Position numbers and translations under genes: made by a program. 64,000 bases of DNA from Entomortierella parvispora. Its lineage: Eukaryota; Mortierellomycota; Mortierellomycetes; Mortierellales; Mortierellaceae. Shown here piece after piece: positions 11,623 through 23,354 of this stretch. Every line of letters begins with the position of its first letter. Within the stretch, counting starts at the first letter, position 1. The notes beneath the pieces were generated by a model, which saw only the letters and a program-made list of their open reading frames with translations, had not been told where the DNA came from and made no database searches. Where the stretch lies: NCBI GenBank assembly GCA_963573315.1, contig OY752141.1, positions 3,100,001 through 3,164,000 of the forward strand, written 5' to 3'.

Positions 11623-11666
11623 ATAAGGGATATATTTTTTCATTCTTTTTTTTTTTTACTTGAAAA

Positions 11667-11672
11667 AATAAA
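11667..11672 (+). terminator. Polyadenylation signal AATAAA
   Basis: AATAAA 45 bases after the stop at 11622, preceded by a T-rich stretch. It lies in the 101-base gap between two convergent genes, so the two 3' UTRs probably overlap. Confidence 0.5.
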
Positions 11673-11723
11673 CCCGATAATGATAGGTAAAGAAAAAAAC
11701 GAGTCGAATGGTTGACTTTACTC

Positions 11724-14700
11724 TTAATCCTCTGACTTTTGAGAGCGAAGCAAATAGAGAACTTGTTCCAATTGACCTTGCAACTCTTCTTGTCGTCGGC
11801 TCAAACTCTGCAATTGTTCCAGCAGCAGTGGATCTGAAGATGACGATGACAGTGGAGGAGGCTGTGGCACGGTTGTTGAGGCATCCTGACTCTTTATCTC
11901 GGCTGTAGGCTTTCCATTCTGGTCACTGCCCACTACCGGAGCTGAACTCGATAACGGTGAAGGAGAGTCCGCGGCGTCTGCACTGGCAATGGCAACGTCA
12001 GCAGGCTGTTCATTCGTGGATGAAACTGTTGCCTCACTCTCTTCATAATCATCCAGATCCTTGAATGCCTTTTCCTTGAAGGGTGTGGTCGGTTCGGCAA
12101 GCTCATGGTTATGTAGACGAACGGCGGACAGCAAATCCTTTTGAAGGTATTTTTCCGTATACTTTTGAACATCTTTAGCAGGTACTGTGTAGTTCACCTC
12201 AGTGGGGAACCAAGGATGGGCTGTTCTAAAGCCTGAAGAGAATAGAATGTGGAGAGGAAGAGAAGGGTTATTTATCAGATGGTTAGTACAACGCTCTGCA
12301 AGAAAAAGAAACATGTCCGAGCATGGACCTAGCCACGCAACAACAAATACCCGGAATGTGAAATGACATGTTTTCGGCAGACTCAATGGATCTCAATCTG
12401 TTATCAATCCAGACGCGACGCCAGTTGGTGTCACTAGAGTTATAGGCCTTGTTGATCAACGCTAGAGTGCACGACAAGTCAAGCAATGGAGAAAATGACA
12501 TTTTTTTTTTTTTCGATTTTGGTGTCAATACCTCCAATCCAACAAGAACCAAACTGTTAGATCCTGGACTCTTACCAATCAACACGTTCAACATGAGAAT
12601 GACGGTCATGAAAAAGTAGAGGATCATCATGATATGAAACGCCGCATCGCCACTATCAAACTTTTCTGCCACAGGATCATATTGGCCACCCTAAGATTCA
12701 AATCAAGTGGAGATTATCGGAATATCAGCGACAATGAAGGAAGATGATTAACTTGTAGAAAACGCGCTTAATCACCGGTTAGCCTCACCATGAAAAAATA
12801 AGTTGCCGATACTGCTTCTGGAAACCACTTTTTGAAACCAGCAGCGTTTGGCGCCGGGTCTTCATGAGCGAAGGTCCTGCCCCAGAGAAGATGCAGGAAC
12901 GCGTGTGAGAACGCGATAATGGATACTGCAAAGATGATGAAGAAGATCCGAATCTCAACGATTGCGCTCAGGATAATGGTCACAAAGTTGCAAACACCCT
13001 TGATCACTCGCAGCTCAAACAGCTATTCGACCCCCGAACAATAATACATGGTTAAAACAAGTGGCCTCGGTTGCCCAAATGCCCTTGGCGAACAAATTCA
13101 GATAGGGATCAAACTTGCCAGGTGAAGATAAATCACAAGGATCGCAAAACTAAAGGCACGCGTGTTTCCTGTGGCGTTGGAATTGCCACTGCTTTGGACA
13201 ATCTCGGCAATTTGGACCGCACTTGCGACCAGCGGTAGAGAAAAGACGATGAGGTCCACATAGTTGTACGGCGAAGACAGATAGCCATGAGGATTCTGAA
13301 GACACTGCAATAGCTCGAGCCAGAGGAATACTGTAGCGAAAATTATGATCACCACGAATGCCCCAGTCAAATCCTCGGGGTTGTTCAAGTATACTTGACA
13401 AAAGGTGACCGCGAGGACCAAGATATAGTATATACACTGAGATACAAATCGGACCAACCAGTATGACCTCGCAAACGCGTTCCTGTCAATTGTCAAGGGC
13501 AAAATATATCCATGGGGGTGAGTAAAGCGCTCAATAACGATGACATTCTAAGAAGGGCTCAAGGATATCACACTTAAAACACGTACCATTTGTACTCAAG
13601 TAAGGCAGCAATAGCGGGATTCTCGAAGATTGCCAGTTCCATCTGATGAGTGCAGACATGTCGGAATGCTTTGGGGTTGAGCTTATGCAGAAACATCCCA
13701 AATAATGACTTCCACCATGTGGGGTTTTCATCGACCACTTTCAACTTTTGATTATCTGAGACCAACTTGGACCCATCGAGATGTGGCAGTTAAATGTGCC
13801 AGAGAAGATCGAACGGTGCCACATAGATTTCGGCTGTAAACTGGTCCATATCCTTTTCCGCCTCCTTCGTGTCCAACTGAAGATTTGCGGGAATGGCAGG
13901 TCGTGTGTGAAAAACAAGCGATCCCTGTTGAGCCTCAAATATTTCTTGAATGTTCTCGTCCTTGCTATTTCTGCCCCACACCCATAGTACCCAAGAGAAT
14001 AAACCGGATACCTTGAAGGACCGCTGGATCTTGGCGCGTCTAGCGGCATAGACTCGGTCATCCACGGGAATGAAGGCACATCGATACATGACCTCTCTTG
14101 CCAAATCTGGTTCTTGGTCAATCAAATCAGGGAGAATCTCTAGCACTACAGATAGATAGGCAACATCCTTTTGAGATTTCGCTGTGCGTAGACAAAAGTC
14201 AATCAGGAGGATGGCCAGGTCCATCATCTTTGGCTCTATCTTCGCCTTCTTCATGTAACCCTTTATAGGATTGAATTCCTTTCCCCTTGCAACGGAGGGC
14301 TGCCAAATTGGTAAATGGATTCTGTCTGACCCCAACGTCTCTGTTCTCAAAAGATCCCTGAGAAAGATATCATACCCTTCCCAGCCGTTGTCGTTCTCAT
14401 CGGTCCAGAAACCAACGTCTCGACCTGTCTGATCGATAATGTTGGATGTCGGACTGTCGATGTCAGAGAAACTATTGACGTATTTCGCCACATATGTTAA
14501 TATCTCCTTTTGATGCCGCAGGTTTGTCTTGGAGCCATTGTACAGCGCTAGAAGGAAGTAAACGTTTTTGGAGGCGAGTCGAACGTGCTCTGGGTTCATC
14601 AAATTCTCTGTTGTGAAATCAAACTGTTGGAACTTGTCTGGGAAACCTCTCAGCGAGTAAATGGCAGAGTTCCCATGCTCACAGAGAGTAAGATTCGAAT

Positions 14701-17700
14701 GGAAGCGAGCGTTCTTTCGGATACTCAAATCATCAGACAACTCGGCGTATGTCCTCATGGTGAGCAAGGTACATTCGATACTCCCTGACGGATACTGTGG
14801 GAGCTGCCAGATCCAGATGATGAACGTATTCCAGATGATATATCGTGTCCCGCAAAGAAGGAAATGTGCCTCCGTAAAATCGCTCCGTCCCCAGTTGTTC
14901 AGTTTCTGGATAATCTTTGGTGCTCTTTTGCCTCCAGGCTCTCTCATGGTGAGAATAACAGTTCCTCGTTCGGAGATGCGAAGCGAGAATCGATATCCGG
15001 TCCGGGTGGTAAGATCTCTGGACCTCATGTTGTTGTGTGCCATTTGAGGTACCTGGCAAGCCATTGTGCATCTAGTAGCGTCCGGTATCATGGTGGTCTG
15101 TCCCGAACTATCAAATGTCGACAAGACTATGGAGTCTCTCACATCGTAAACGGAAAGAGTAGATCCATAAATGAAGAGACACAAGTCTCTTGTTGCCGAA
15201 TACTCGTGCATGCCCCAACATGGATCCTCTTTCCGTGGTGGCAATTTCGGGTCCAGTTCGACGTCCCCTTCGTTCAGCTCGTGCTTGTTTGTGTATTGAG
15301 AGACATCCACAGTGTACAATAGCAGATTACTCCGATCAGAGTGTGGGATATACAACTTCTGGTCGAAGATAAAGTCGTAGCTGACGGAATCCACGACTGA
15401 ACTCGGACGAGCAAGGTTTCCAATTGCAAAAGGCTGGGCGTTACCGCAGTACCACAAAATGTGACTATTGGCAATGAAGCCTAGGGACTGGGGGCTACCC
15501 CAAGAAGACAAAAAGTTGATTTTCGACCCGGTCATGACCTTGTAGAAGTGAACATAACATGTCTGAGCAATGGCCATCGTGTCACCATCTGTCGAGATTG
15601 AAATATAATTCGCTGCACCGTCCCACCCTAGTAATCTCCGAGAACAAAGTCGACCTAGTTTAAGGTCCCAAATCGTAACCTCCTTGCCATATGTCCAAGC
15701 ACAAAGTGGTCCCTGAAGACTGTTAATTAAAATGCTGGCCCCGAGCCTGATACTTTTTTGGAACGTTTCCTCTGCGGTACGCTGCAAATTCTTCATGACG
15801 CCGGAAGCATCCTCTGCGATGGAAGCAGCATCTTTTTCATTAGCGGAATCCGGGGCGGCGGCGGTTGCAGCTGTCGGATCTTCCTTCTGGATAGGGGAAG
15901 GTATTTTTGGTGGCACAACAACAGGGTCTGAAAGCTTCATGTGGAAGGTTTGCTCCCATGGTCCAAACGTTTTAAAGACCGAGACTGAAAGGCCATCGCA
16001 AGCCACAAACGCCTCCTGAGACACCTCGTCATCGTCGTATGAATTTTTGAGGCTTTGCGCTCCATGGACTTTGATCTCGCTGAATTGTTTTTTCTTCCAC
16101 TCCAGAGTGTGAAATCGTCCATATCCAGCAAATTTTTTGAGTGAATGCTTGACTCCCGGTAACTCTTTGCTCGGTCTCAGCTCCCCGCGAGTGCTTGCAA
16201 GTTCCTTCTGTTTCTGGAGTGCAGGCGTGAACTCCTGGCAATAGTCAAATAGGCGAAAAGTTTCTGAAGGGAACTCGGATCGGTCAAGATCAATGGATGG
16301 GAACACGGCTATCCTGGAGGCATTGCGCGAAAGAGCTATCTCCAATAGCGGTGGCTTTCCATGCTGTTCCTCGAGATCGGAAACTCGGTGTGAGCAACAA
16401 GAGGCCTGTGGTTGACCAAGGCCGGAAGGTTGCCGTTGCTGTCAAGGTGCACCATGGAAGACGATGTACGATTCCGCTCTTTAGTAAAATCTGGCAGCTC
16501 GTACAGGTCCAAGTGCGCACGCGTTCTTGTATATGTCAACGTTAGGACGTGAGATCCCGCTACACAAATTTGAGATTTCGCAATTTTGACATGTCGAGGA
16601 ACAGCTGTTATAGCGTCCGAAGGGTCTTTATGGCAAATATTGACTGACTGCAGCAGGGCCTTGGAACCACAGAGAGTGACTGTGCCTGAAATTCAAATAA
16701 AACCATCGTCATTTGTTTTGTATACAAGTGAGTGGCAATGTCAGTCAAAAGCGCTTACCATTATCAGGACTGTGAGAATTAGATTGAAATGGCTCGAGCT
16801 CCACGTAATGAACAGTGAGGAACGAACTCTGGATCTGTACCTCTGTCAGCGGTGGAATGTGGGGCAAATGTCTCATGGGGATCGTCTTCAGTGTCAACTT
16901 GAGCTGAAGCTCCAAAATGTCGTTCTCGATCCAGATTTGTGATGGCATCACGAGTCGAAGAAATGTTGAACCATCTCGAGGCGAACTCTCACTTATATCA
17001 GGTTGTTCATTCGAGGGGTTAAGAGAGGATGAAGCCTTCATATTCCTCTTTTGCAAATCTTCCAGCGCCCATTGTGGAATATCGAAGTTCATAGTATCGA
17101 GGTCGTACTTGTTTTTGAACAGAATTCAAATAGAAGGAAGAATTGAGTCTCATGTTTGCCAATTCATATCATAAAGGTTAGCGAGGAATACCAAAACACT
17201 TACCTCAAATGCCCGGATTCGCGCTGTAATTCTGACTGGGCGGAAGACAGCCGTGTCAAAGTGCTCAAGGGACACACACCAGACCGCTTGATGAATCTGA
17301 CTTCCATGATCGGATGATGTGACATTTCGATGGTATTCCAACACGTCTTTTTTGTGGAAGGTATAGGAAACAATCATATGCTCGCTAGTAGGATGCACCT
17401 CAATAGGGGCCGATGCACTGTAACGATATAATGGTGGATCAGGACAGTGACGCATGCTGGAAGAAACTGAGAGAAGCGTCATTTTGATAGCCCAGATTTT
17501 AAAACGTTACCCTACATCGGCATTGACGTATTGAACTTTAGTGGGAGCAAATTCTGCTTCGTTCATTCGTCCCGAGTCATCCTTCGCCTCTTCTTCCTTC
17601 ACTTTGAAGTATCCTCTTAAACTAGGCACTAGTGTGATCAGTGGGAAGATATCCTTCTATTAGTAATGACCATATTGTGGATTTTCACTCAGTTGTATTT

Positions 17701-17935
17701 CGTAGTACCTTGGTTTTGATAGCTTGTGCAGGCAATGGAGTCATTGACCGACATGTTGGCATGCATGCAAAAGACAATGAGATTCGAATCGAGTGGCTCT
17801 GATTCCTCGGTCTGTTGTGAGGGTAAAATAAAGAAAGGAAGGAGCGCGGTGCTTGGCTTGCACCTGCAGGGTGTCACCTTTTACCTTCCCCTCTTTCCCT
17901 TTCCCTTTTCTTACACTTTCTTCCTGCAGACGCAT
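11724..17935 (-). CDS. Propeller-like N-terminus fused to a six-helix ion channel (TRP-like ion transport domain)
   Basis: A large multi-exon gene of very roughly 1,700-1,800 residues. Early exons: 17935-17915 (MRLQEES), 17811-17709, 17628 to about 17505, about 17460 to 17201, about 17092 to 16763, then from 16691. The next 2.5 kb is beta-rich with repeated propeller-like blades, for example 'LEIALSRNASRIAVF' and 'CAWTYGKEVTIWDLKLGRL'. The membrane part follows: 'CIYYILVLAVTFCQVYL', 'LTGAFVVIIIFATVFLWLEL', 'YVDLIVFSLPLVASAV', an S5-like 'IFFIIFAVSIIAFSHAFLHL', a pore region around 'SATYFFM', and an S6-like 'MILYFFMTVILMLNVLIG'. After the pore come 'NTDWRR'-type residues near 12420 and a C-terminal coiled coil ('LEQLQSLSRRQEELQGQLEQ'). 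The pattern looks like TRP-type cation channels; ion and stimulus are unknown. Frame continuity is uncertain near 16350-16450 and 13770-13810, and the open frame extends upstream of 17935 to about 18125, so the start is provisional. Confidence 0.72.
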
Positions 17936-18847
17936 GGATCCTTTTGCATACTCAGCAGAAGATGGAGAGCCATGGCTCAGTTTTTTGTCCAGTTCCGCGG
18001 GACTTGCTGGATCTAGATCTTCAAAGCGGAAATCTTCAAAAGAGCCAGTTGCGTTACACAGTGGGAGACACCAATCGCGCCCTGGTTTTCTTTCTTTCTG
18101 ATCTGCCTGCGTTTCTTCTCCGATCTATATGACGCTGGTCCACATGGCCACAATTGCACCCGTTTGGCAAAAGATTCGCGTCAGACCCTTTGATCGGCGA
18201 CGTTGGCGACGACTGGTCCATAGGTCTTCCACACCAGTATCGATCAACTGAGTCCAAATAGTTCTTTGCGCAAGGCAACTGGTACACCAGTATAACAACA
18301 ACAACAACAACAAAACGTGCATCGGCCCATTTTTTGACTTCGTAAGCAGTGGTATCCCCTCTCTGTCACACACGCCTCCTTCTCCTTGATGTAACAGGTC
18401 TCCCTCATTCAACACATCCATCTGTGCTTGGAGAGTGTGATATTCACCACCAACCCACACAGGCCGAGACGCCTACCAATCTCAATCTTTCACGTCTCAC
18501 TCTTCCACCCGCATTCACGCTTCATGTTATCTTCGGTTCTCCTCTCTAGCTTGGCGTGTTTGCAAAATTGTACTCATACAAGCGTGGTAAAGTCGTAGTT
18601 GATCATTCAGTTGTATCTCTTTGTCGTCAGTAGATGTATCATGAGAGAAGAAGAAGGCGCACAACAAGAGGCATCGTAGCATGCCTTCAGAGCCTTTCGC
18701 TCTTTCTACACCCAACGAGCAGCTGGCAAGTACCAAATCAAAATAGACAGGGAGGAAAGCAAAGAGAATGTTTGAACAAGAGTCGGTTGGTATCTATATT
18801 GATAGTAGTCTTTTCGGAGACAACCTAGCCATTGGATGCTCACAGGA
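17936..18847. other. Intergenic region upstream of the channel gene
   Basis: About 900 bases. On the minus strand the frame that enters the first channel exon stays open from about 18125 and reads 'SFEDFRFEDLDPASPAELD', so part of it may be coding if an upstream exon supplies the start. A (ACA)n run lies at 18295-18312. No other coding frame is supported. Confidence 0.45.
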
Positions 18848-20509
18848 TCAGAGGTTTTTTCCTATCGATTTCTTCAGAAAGCATGCGTATATGGCGTAAC
18901 CACTATGGAAATCTGAATCCATCATCTGTTTTGGCATTCTCATCAACTGGAATCCGGCATTCTCTAGGCGTTCCAAAAAGGCCAAGTGGACATAATCCGT
19001 TCTCAATTCCTGTGCCAGCAGAACTATCGTCCTCTTCAGAGGGCGCCGCCTCCTTCTTGAATCATTATGGATGGATGCGTCTGCAAGGGCGGAGATTTTC
19101 TCATAGGCGTCTCCATGTCCGACAGAAAGTTCATGCCGAACCCGCTCGCGTACCATGCAAAGTTCCAGTAAGGTATCGACCAGCTTGGGCACAACTGACT
19201 CGTTGTAAACCACATCTGTGGCTACAACAAAGTCGACGCCCAGGCCACGTTTTAGGTCCTGGTCCAAGTCCTGACCCCAAACAAGTTCCTGCACCTGAAT
19301 ATGACAGGGTTTGATGGTTGAGCTTGTCAATGGCGACGAGGCAGCCTGTCCATCACGACTTTTTTTCTTAAGGGAGGTTGACGGAGTGGCTGTAGCCTCT
19401 TCATTGGTCGGATCTTGCTCAAAGTACTTTTTGTCCAAATTCTTGCGTAAATTCTTGACGAGGAGCGGCAAGACTGGTTTTTGGTCCGTCAGCAGCAAAT
19501 CCTTGCAGAGTTCCGCCATAACGATCCCAAGTAGTCCACATCCAGAGCCCAGCTCAAGGATGCTGGTTTCTGCAGGATCAAATACCAATTGCTGATCTGC
19601 TTCATTTTGTGCTTCAGAGTCCAAATCTGCATCCTCATCGTCCATACCATCGTCCATTTCGTCGCCAATGTCCTCTGGATGATCTAGCACATGTTCCAGG
19701 CGATGGCGCTGTTGATCCTCGCGTGAGATGTGGAGCTCCAGTTTCCTCCTTGTTGATGGGTCTAAAGGGGATGACGATGAGATTGTCTGTGGTTCTGGTA
19801 TTGATGTCTCGCTCTTTCTCTCAAGATCGCCATCCTCAGAGACGGATAGATGTTCCGCCTGCTCCTCTAGTCTTCGGATCTGTTGCTGGTCAATCATGCC
19901 GTCATTGTGATCCATCTGATCCTGCTGTTGCTGTTGATGAAGATAACACCCCACAGACAATCCCTGGATCGAAAGTAAAAATTTGGACATGAGGATGCTG
20001 CTATCCCAGACGACAGTCCCTGTCTGTCCAGGTTGGGAAAGGGTCGAGAGGGATTGATGAATGACGAATGGCTTTTTGAGAGAAGCAGACTTTCCGAGTT
20101 GTTCTTTCCGACTTGACTTCCGACTGCCAAGGGAAGGTTTTCCAACTGGTGTCCTTGTTCTTGAACTTCTTATATTGTTGCTGCTAGAGTCATCTGCAAC
20201 CGTTCCTCCTTCGACTGGTGACTCAAGTGAAACAGCACCTCCTGGGAGGGACCCATCTGACGTGGCGACAAGGTTATTCATCGACAATGACGCGCGCGAG
20301 TCGGGTCTAGAACCAGGGCGACTGGCCACTGGAGAAGGCGCGGGAGTATAATCGAGTTCGACCTCGAGACGAGTCGAGCTTTGGGCAACGGAACGGTTGT
20401 GGGCCCAAGGGGCGTCTGAAGTCTCTGTAGTGAAGAGTTCAAAGACCTCATCGTAAGGATCGCGAACAGCGACGGCATCTGGGATGGAGCAGAAGAATCG
20501 CGCTGCCAT
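18848..20509 (-). CDS. METTL21-type lysine methyltransferase-like protein (Methyltransf_16)
   Basis: Single exon, 553 residues from ATG 20509 (MAARFFCSIPDAV). The preceding in-frame sequence up to 20581 lacks domain character. The S-adenosylmethionine-binding motif I is 'ILELGSGCGLLGIVMAEL', the acidic motif follows as 'LLLTDQKPVLPLLVKNL', and the family-typical 'VATDVVYNESVVPKLVDTL' and 'VWGQD' are present. The C-terminal strands 'TIVLLAQELRTD' and 'GYAIYACFL' complete the fold. Family members methylate lysines on translation factors and chaperones. This copy is about twice the usual 250-300 residues because of low-complexity acidic and Ser/Gln-rich inserts in the N-terminal half (about residues 60-330). 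The substrate cannot be predicted from sequence. Confidence 0.85.
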   Translation of the reverse strand: MAARFFCSIPDAVAVRDPYDEVFELFTTETSDAPWAHNRSVAQSSTRLEVELDYTPAPSPVASRPGSRPDSRASLSMNNLVATSDGSLPGGAVSLESPVEGGTVADDSSSNNIRSSRTRTPVGKPSLGSRKSSRKEQLGKSASLKKPFVIHQSLSTLSQPGQTGTVVWDSSILMSKFLLSIQGLSVGCYLHQQQQQDQMDHNDGMIDQQQIRRLEEQAEHLSVSEDGDLERKSETSIPEPQTISSSSPLDPSTRRKLELHISREDQQRHRLEHVLDHPEDIGDEMDDGMDDEDADLDSEAQNEADQQLVFDPAETSILELGSGCGLLGIVMAELCKDLLLTDQKPVLPLLVKNLRKNLDKKYFEQDPTNEEATATPSTSLKKKSRDGQAASSPLTSSTIKPCHIQVQELVWGQDLDQDLKRGLGVDFVVATDVVYNESVVPKLVDTLLELCMVRERVRHELSVGHGDAYEKISALADASIHNDSRRRRRPLKRTIVLLAQELRTDYVHLAFLERLENAGFQLMRMPKQMMDSDFHSGYAIYACFLKKSIGKNL

Positions 20510-21162
20510 GTGAAAGTGAGCAGAGGCGAAAGAATGTGAAAGAACGTGCTTTGCTAGGATGGATCTGCGCGTGCGATGCAAGAGGAGATAGGTGTTTGTT
20601 TGCAGTTAGATGAGAAAAGGAAGGAAAGGCACTGACGTGAAGCGCAAGGGTGGGATGATGCCTGTCCGTGTGGATGCATGGAAAGCGTCCGTTGATGTGA
20701 GGGCGACCGCAGAGTTGGTGGCGCTTTTTTGTCCTGTGTGGCTTTTCGTCTCTGTCATTCGTAGGCCAGTCAGAGAGCAAGTGTGCTTTTTCTTGCTTCC
20801 ACGTTGCTTCTGCGTGCTTTTCTTGGTGCCTGTGCTTGGTTCCATCCATCCATTCATCCTTTGCCATTTCATCTCTTTGCTGCTGTGCGCATCTCTCCTC
20901 TCCTTCCCTTCTTTTCTTCTATTGTCCATTTATTCCCTCTTTCTTTTCTGCATACCCACGCATCAGTCTCATCACTCTCTCCTCTTTGCACTGCCTAACA
21001 TCGCTCTCGTACCAACCACCTCCCCTTTCTTTAAATCTTTTTTTTTTTTTTTTTTTGGCCCTCAGGTCATCCATCTTGTCTTCTCTTCTTCATCATCATC
21101 TTCATCCTCATCATCTCATCTCTCCTGACAATAGTGCATCGATATAACGCACGCCTGCCATC
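20510..21162. other. Divergent promoter region of methyltransferase and EXS genes
   Basis: A 650-base bidirectional spacer. The half facing the EXS gene is strongly pyrimidine-rich and contains a 19-base T run (21038-21056) and CATCATCAT triplets just before the start. Nothing coding is supported. Confidence 0.55.
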
Positions 21163-23181
21163 ATGGACATTGGCAACATCTTTGAGGAATGGGACTTCTC
21201 CGGGTCCGTGCCTCTACCATATCGTGTCCTCCTAATGGGCTGTATCGGCATCTTTGCATGGGCCAGCAACTTGCACATACTCGCCCATCTACGTGTCGAT
21301 GTCTCCAACCTTCTCTTTTCCAGTCCACCTCTCTCAGGGAACTACCCTGGTCATCCAAGGCACCACAGTTTTCGGGAAAACAAATACATCAAGTCCTCGC
21401 CACTCACCATTCTCTATCGATCCATCTATACCCTTGGGCTCGCCTTCCTGGCCATGGTCCTGATCAACATGTGGATGTACAAGTGGGTCGTTAGCGGATC
21501 TTCGTCCGAGTCAACCGGTGATTCACGATCAAAATCGGCCGTAACTGCTGGAGACGCGAGAGGAGGCATGGGTATGACAGGAAACCCTAGGGCAGGAATT
21601 GTAGTCCCCATTCTCGGATACCTCGTCGTCCTGGTCATGATCTTCATCCCCTTCAACGTTCTCTTTAAAAAGGACCGCTATCGATTCCTGAGGTATGTTC
21701 AGAGCAGGAAAATCCTCTTCATTCTGCGTACACTAAGCTTACTAGCCTTTTATCTTTCTTGTCTTGAACTCTGTAGATCCATGAAGAAGGCGCTGTTCTC
21801 AGGATTCAAGTCAGAGGTGACATTCGCTGATGTGATCCTTGCCGATATCTTGACCTCATTTGCGCGAGTCTTTGGCGACTTGGCAGTGGCGCTTTGCTTG
21901 ATGTTGCTGGATCGGGATGGTACTCGGACGGATGCGTGCTATGGAAGCATTCTTGTTCCCATCATGACAAGGTAAAATATTATTCTGGTGAAAATGGCGC
22001 CTTTTTGTGTCACATATCAGGAAATATGTCAAAGTCCTCAACTGGAATGTTTGTCAACTAAATACGGCACGGACCTTTCTCCTCTCCTTGTTGCTTTATA
22101 ACAGTATTCCGTACTGCATCCGGCTTCGACAATGCCTCTCAGAGTGGATCGAGTCGAACTACGTCACGGAGAGACATTTGATGAATGCACTCAAGTATGC
22201 ATCTGCATTCCCTGTCATTATCATCTCATCAATGCAAAAGTCGGCAAAGTCGGCGTCTCTCAAAGGAGTGCCTTATGATGGATACCTGTCTGACAACTCC
22301 CTCTTTCGGCTCTGGTAAGGATCAATTCCGAAACGCTTTGCTGTTGTTTTCTTTTTTGCGGGATATTAATCCTTTCTTGATCTGTGAATTTCAGGCTATT
22401 CTTTGTGGCGATCAACTCGTTTTATTCATTCTACTGGGACATTTACCATGATTGGAACCTGATCCAACCACAGGCGCAAGGTCGCTCCAGCTCGTTGATG
22501 ATCAATACGACCCTCGCCAACTCAGCCATGGCATCTGGATCTATTGGCCCTCACAATCGATCTTCAGGACTCCTCTCACCAGCGACACCAAAATCAGGAT
22601 CCGTGTCTATGGGTGACGGCAGCAATGGCTTCAACCCTGCCTCGAATGCCAACAACCTCAACAGCAGCAGCGCGCCCTTGATCGTCAACCACAGCAACGA
22701 AAAGAAGCAGCAGCAACAGCAACAGGAACAAAGGCAACGTCCGCGGTATGAGATGCGATCTTATTTGCACTACCAAGACAAATTTTTCTATATCATGGCA
22801 GTGATCCTCGACTTTTTGCTTCGAACGACCTGGATGCTCAAGCTGGTCTCCAACATCCAGATCGAGGAATATGAGGGAGGCGTGTTTACAATGGAGTGCC
22901 TCGAAGTCCTCAGGCGGTGGATCTGGGTTCTTTTCCGACTTGAGTCAGAGATGGTCAAGCGGAACGGATACATGGATGCCCCGACCACTCTCTTGATGGA
23001 GTCCATGGGTGGAAGTAACTCCAGTGGCAGTAATAGTAGCCATTCTAATCTTGGTGGCGGGAGTAGCAATAATGTAGGAAGCTCTGACATGGACATGTCC
23101 GAGATTCGGCACGCGGATGGCACCGGTGGATTAATGACGGAGAACCTAGAGCCATGGCAACAAAAGGTGAATCGAGAATGA
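21163..23181 (+). CDS. ERD1: EXS-domain membrane protein, ERD1 family
   Basis: Four exons: 21163-21692, 21777-21971, 22105-22314 and 22395-23181, all in phase, 573 residues. It lacks the SPX domain of SYG1/XPR1 and has the ERD1 layout: an N-terminal membrane part ('RVLLMGCIGIFAWASNLHIL', 'LAFLAMVLINMWMYKWV') followed by the EXS domain. Diagnostic EXS motifs are 'VTFADVILADILTSFARVFG', 'SIPYCIRLRQCLSEWIES', 'LFFVAINSFYSFYWDIYHDW' and 'LEVLRRWIWVLFRLESEM'. In yeast Erd1 acts in the Golgi, recycling phosphate from glycosylation and helping retain ER and Golgi residents. A Ser/Asn/Gln-rich insert of about 90 residues interrupts the EXS domain after the DWN motif, and a low-complexity tail ends the protein. 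The intron at 21693-21776 is 84 bases and stop-free in frame. Confidence 0.87.
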
Positions 23182-23354
23182 TAGCAACATAATATTAAAA
23201 AAAGGATTACAACAGGGACGTTCTCCCAAGTTCCGCGATCATCGCTCCAGGCCATATTCCGAGATTGACCTCGGTATAAGACAACACAACATTGAAAACA
23301 TTGAGAGAGATGGAAGTGTTCTTCGTGGCATTCTTTTATTCACATTATTGTTTC

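Noticed and set aside
22005-22104. Extra 28-residue stretch as constitutive part of the EXS protein
   Set aside because: The conserved EXS motif reads continuously as 'PIMTSIPYCIRLRQCL' when the segment is removed, so it is treated as intron with a possible alternative acceptor.
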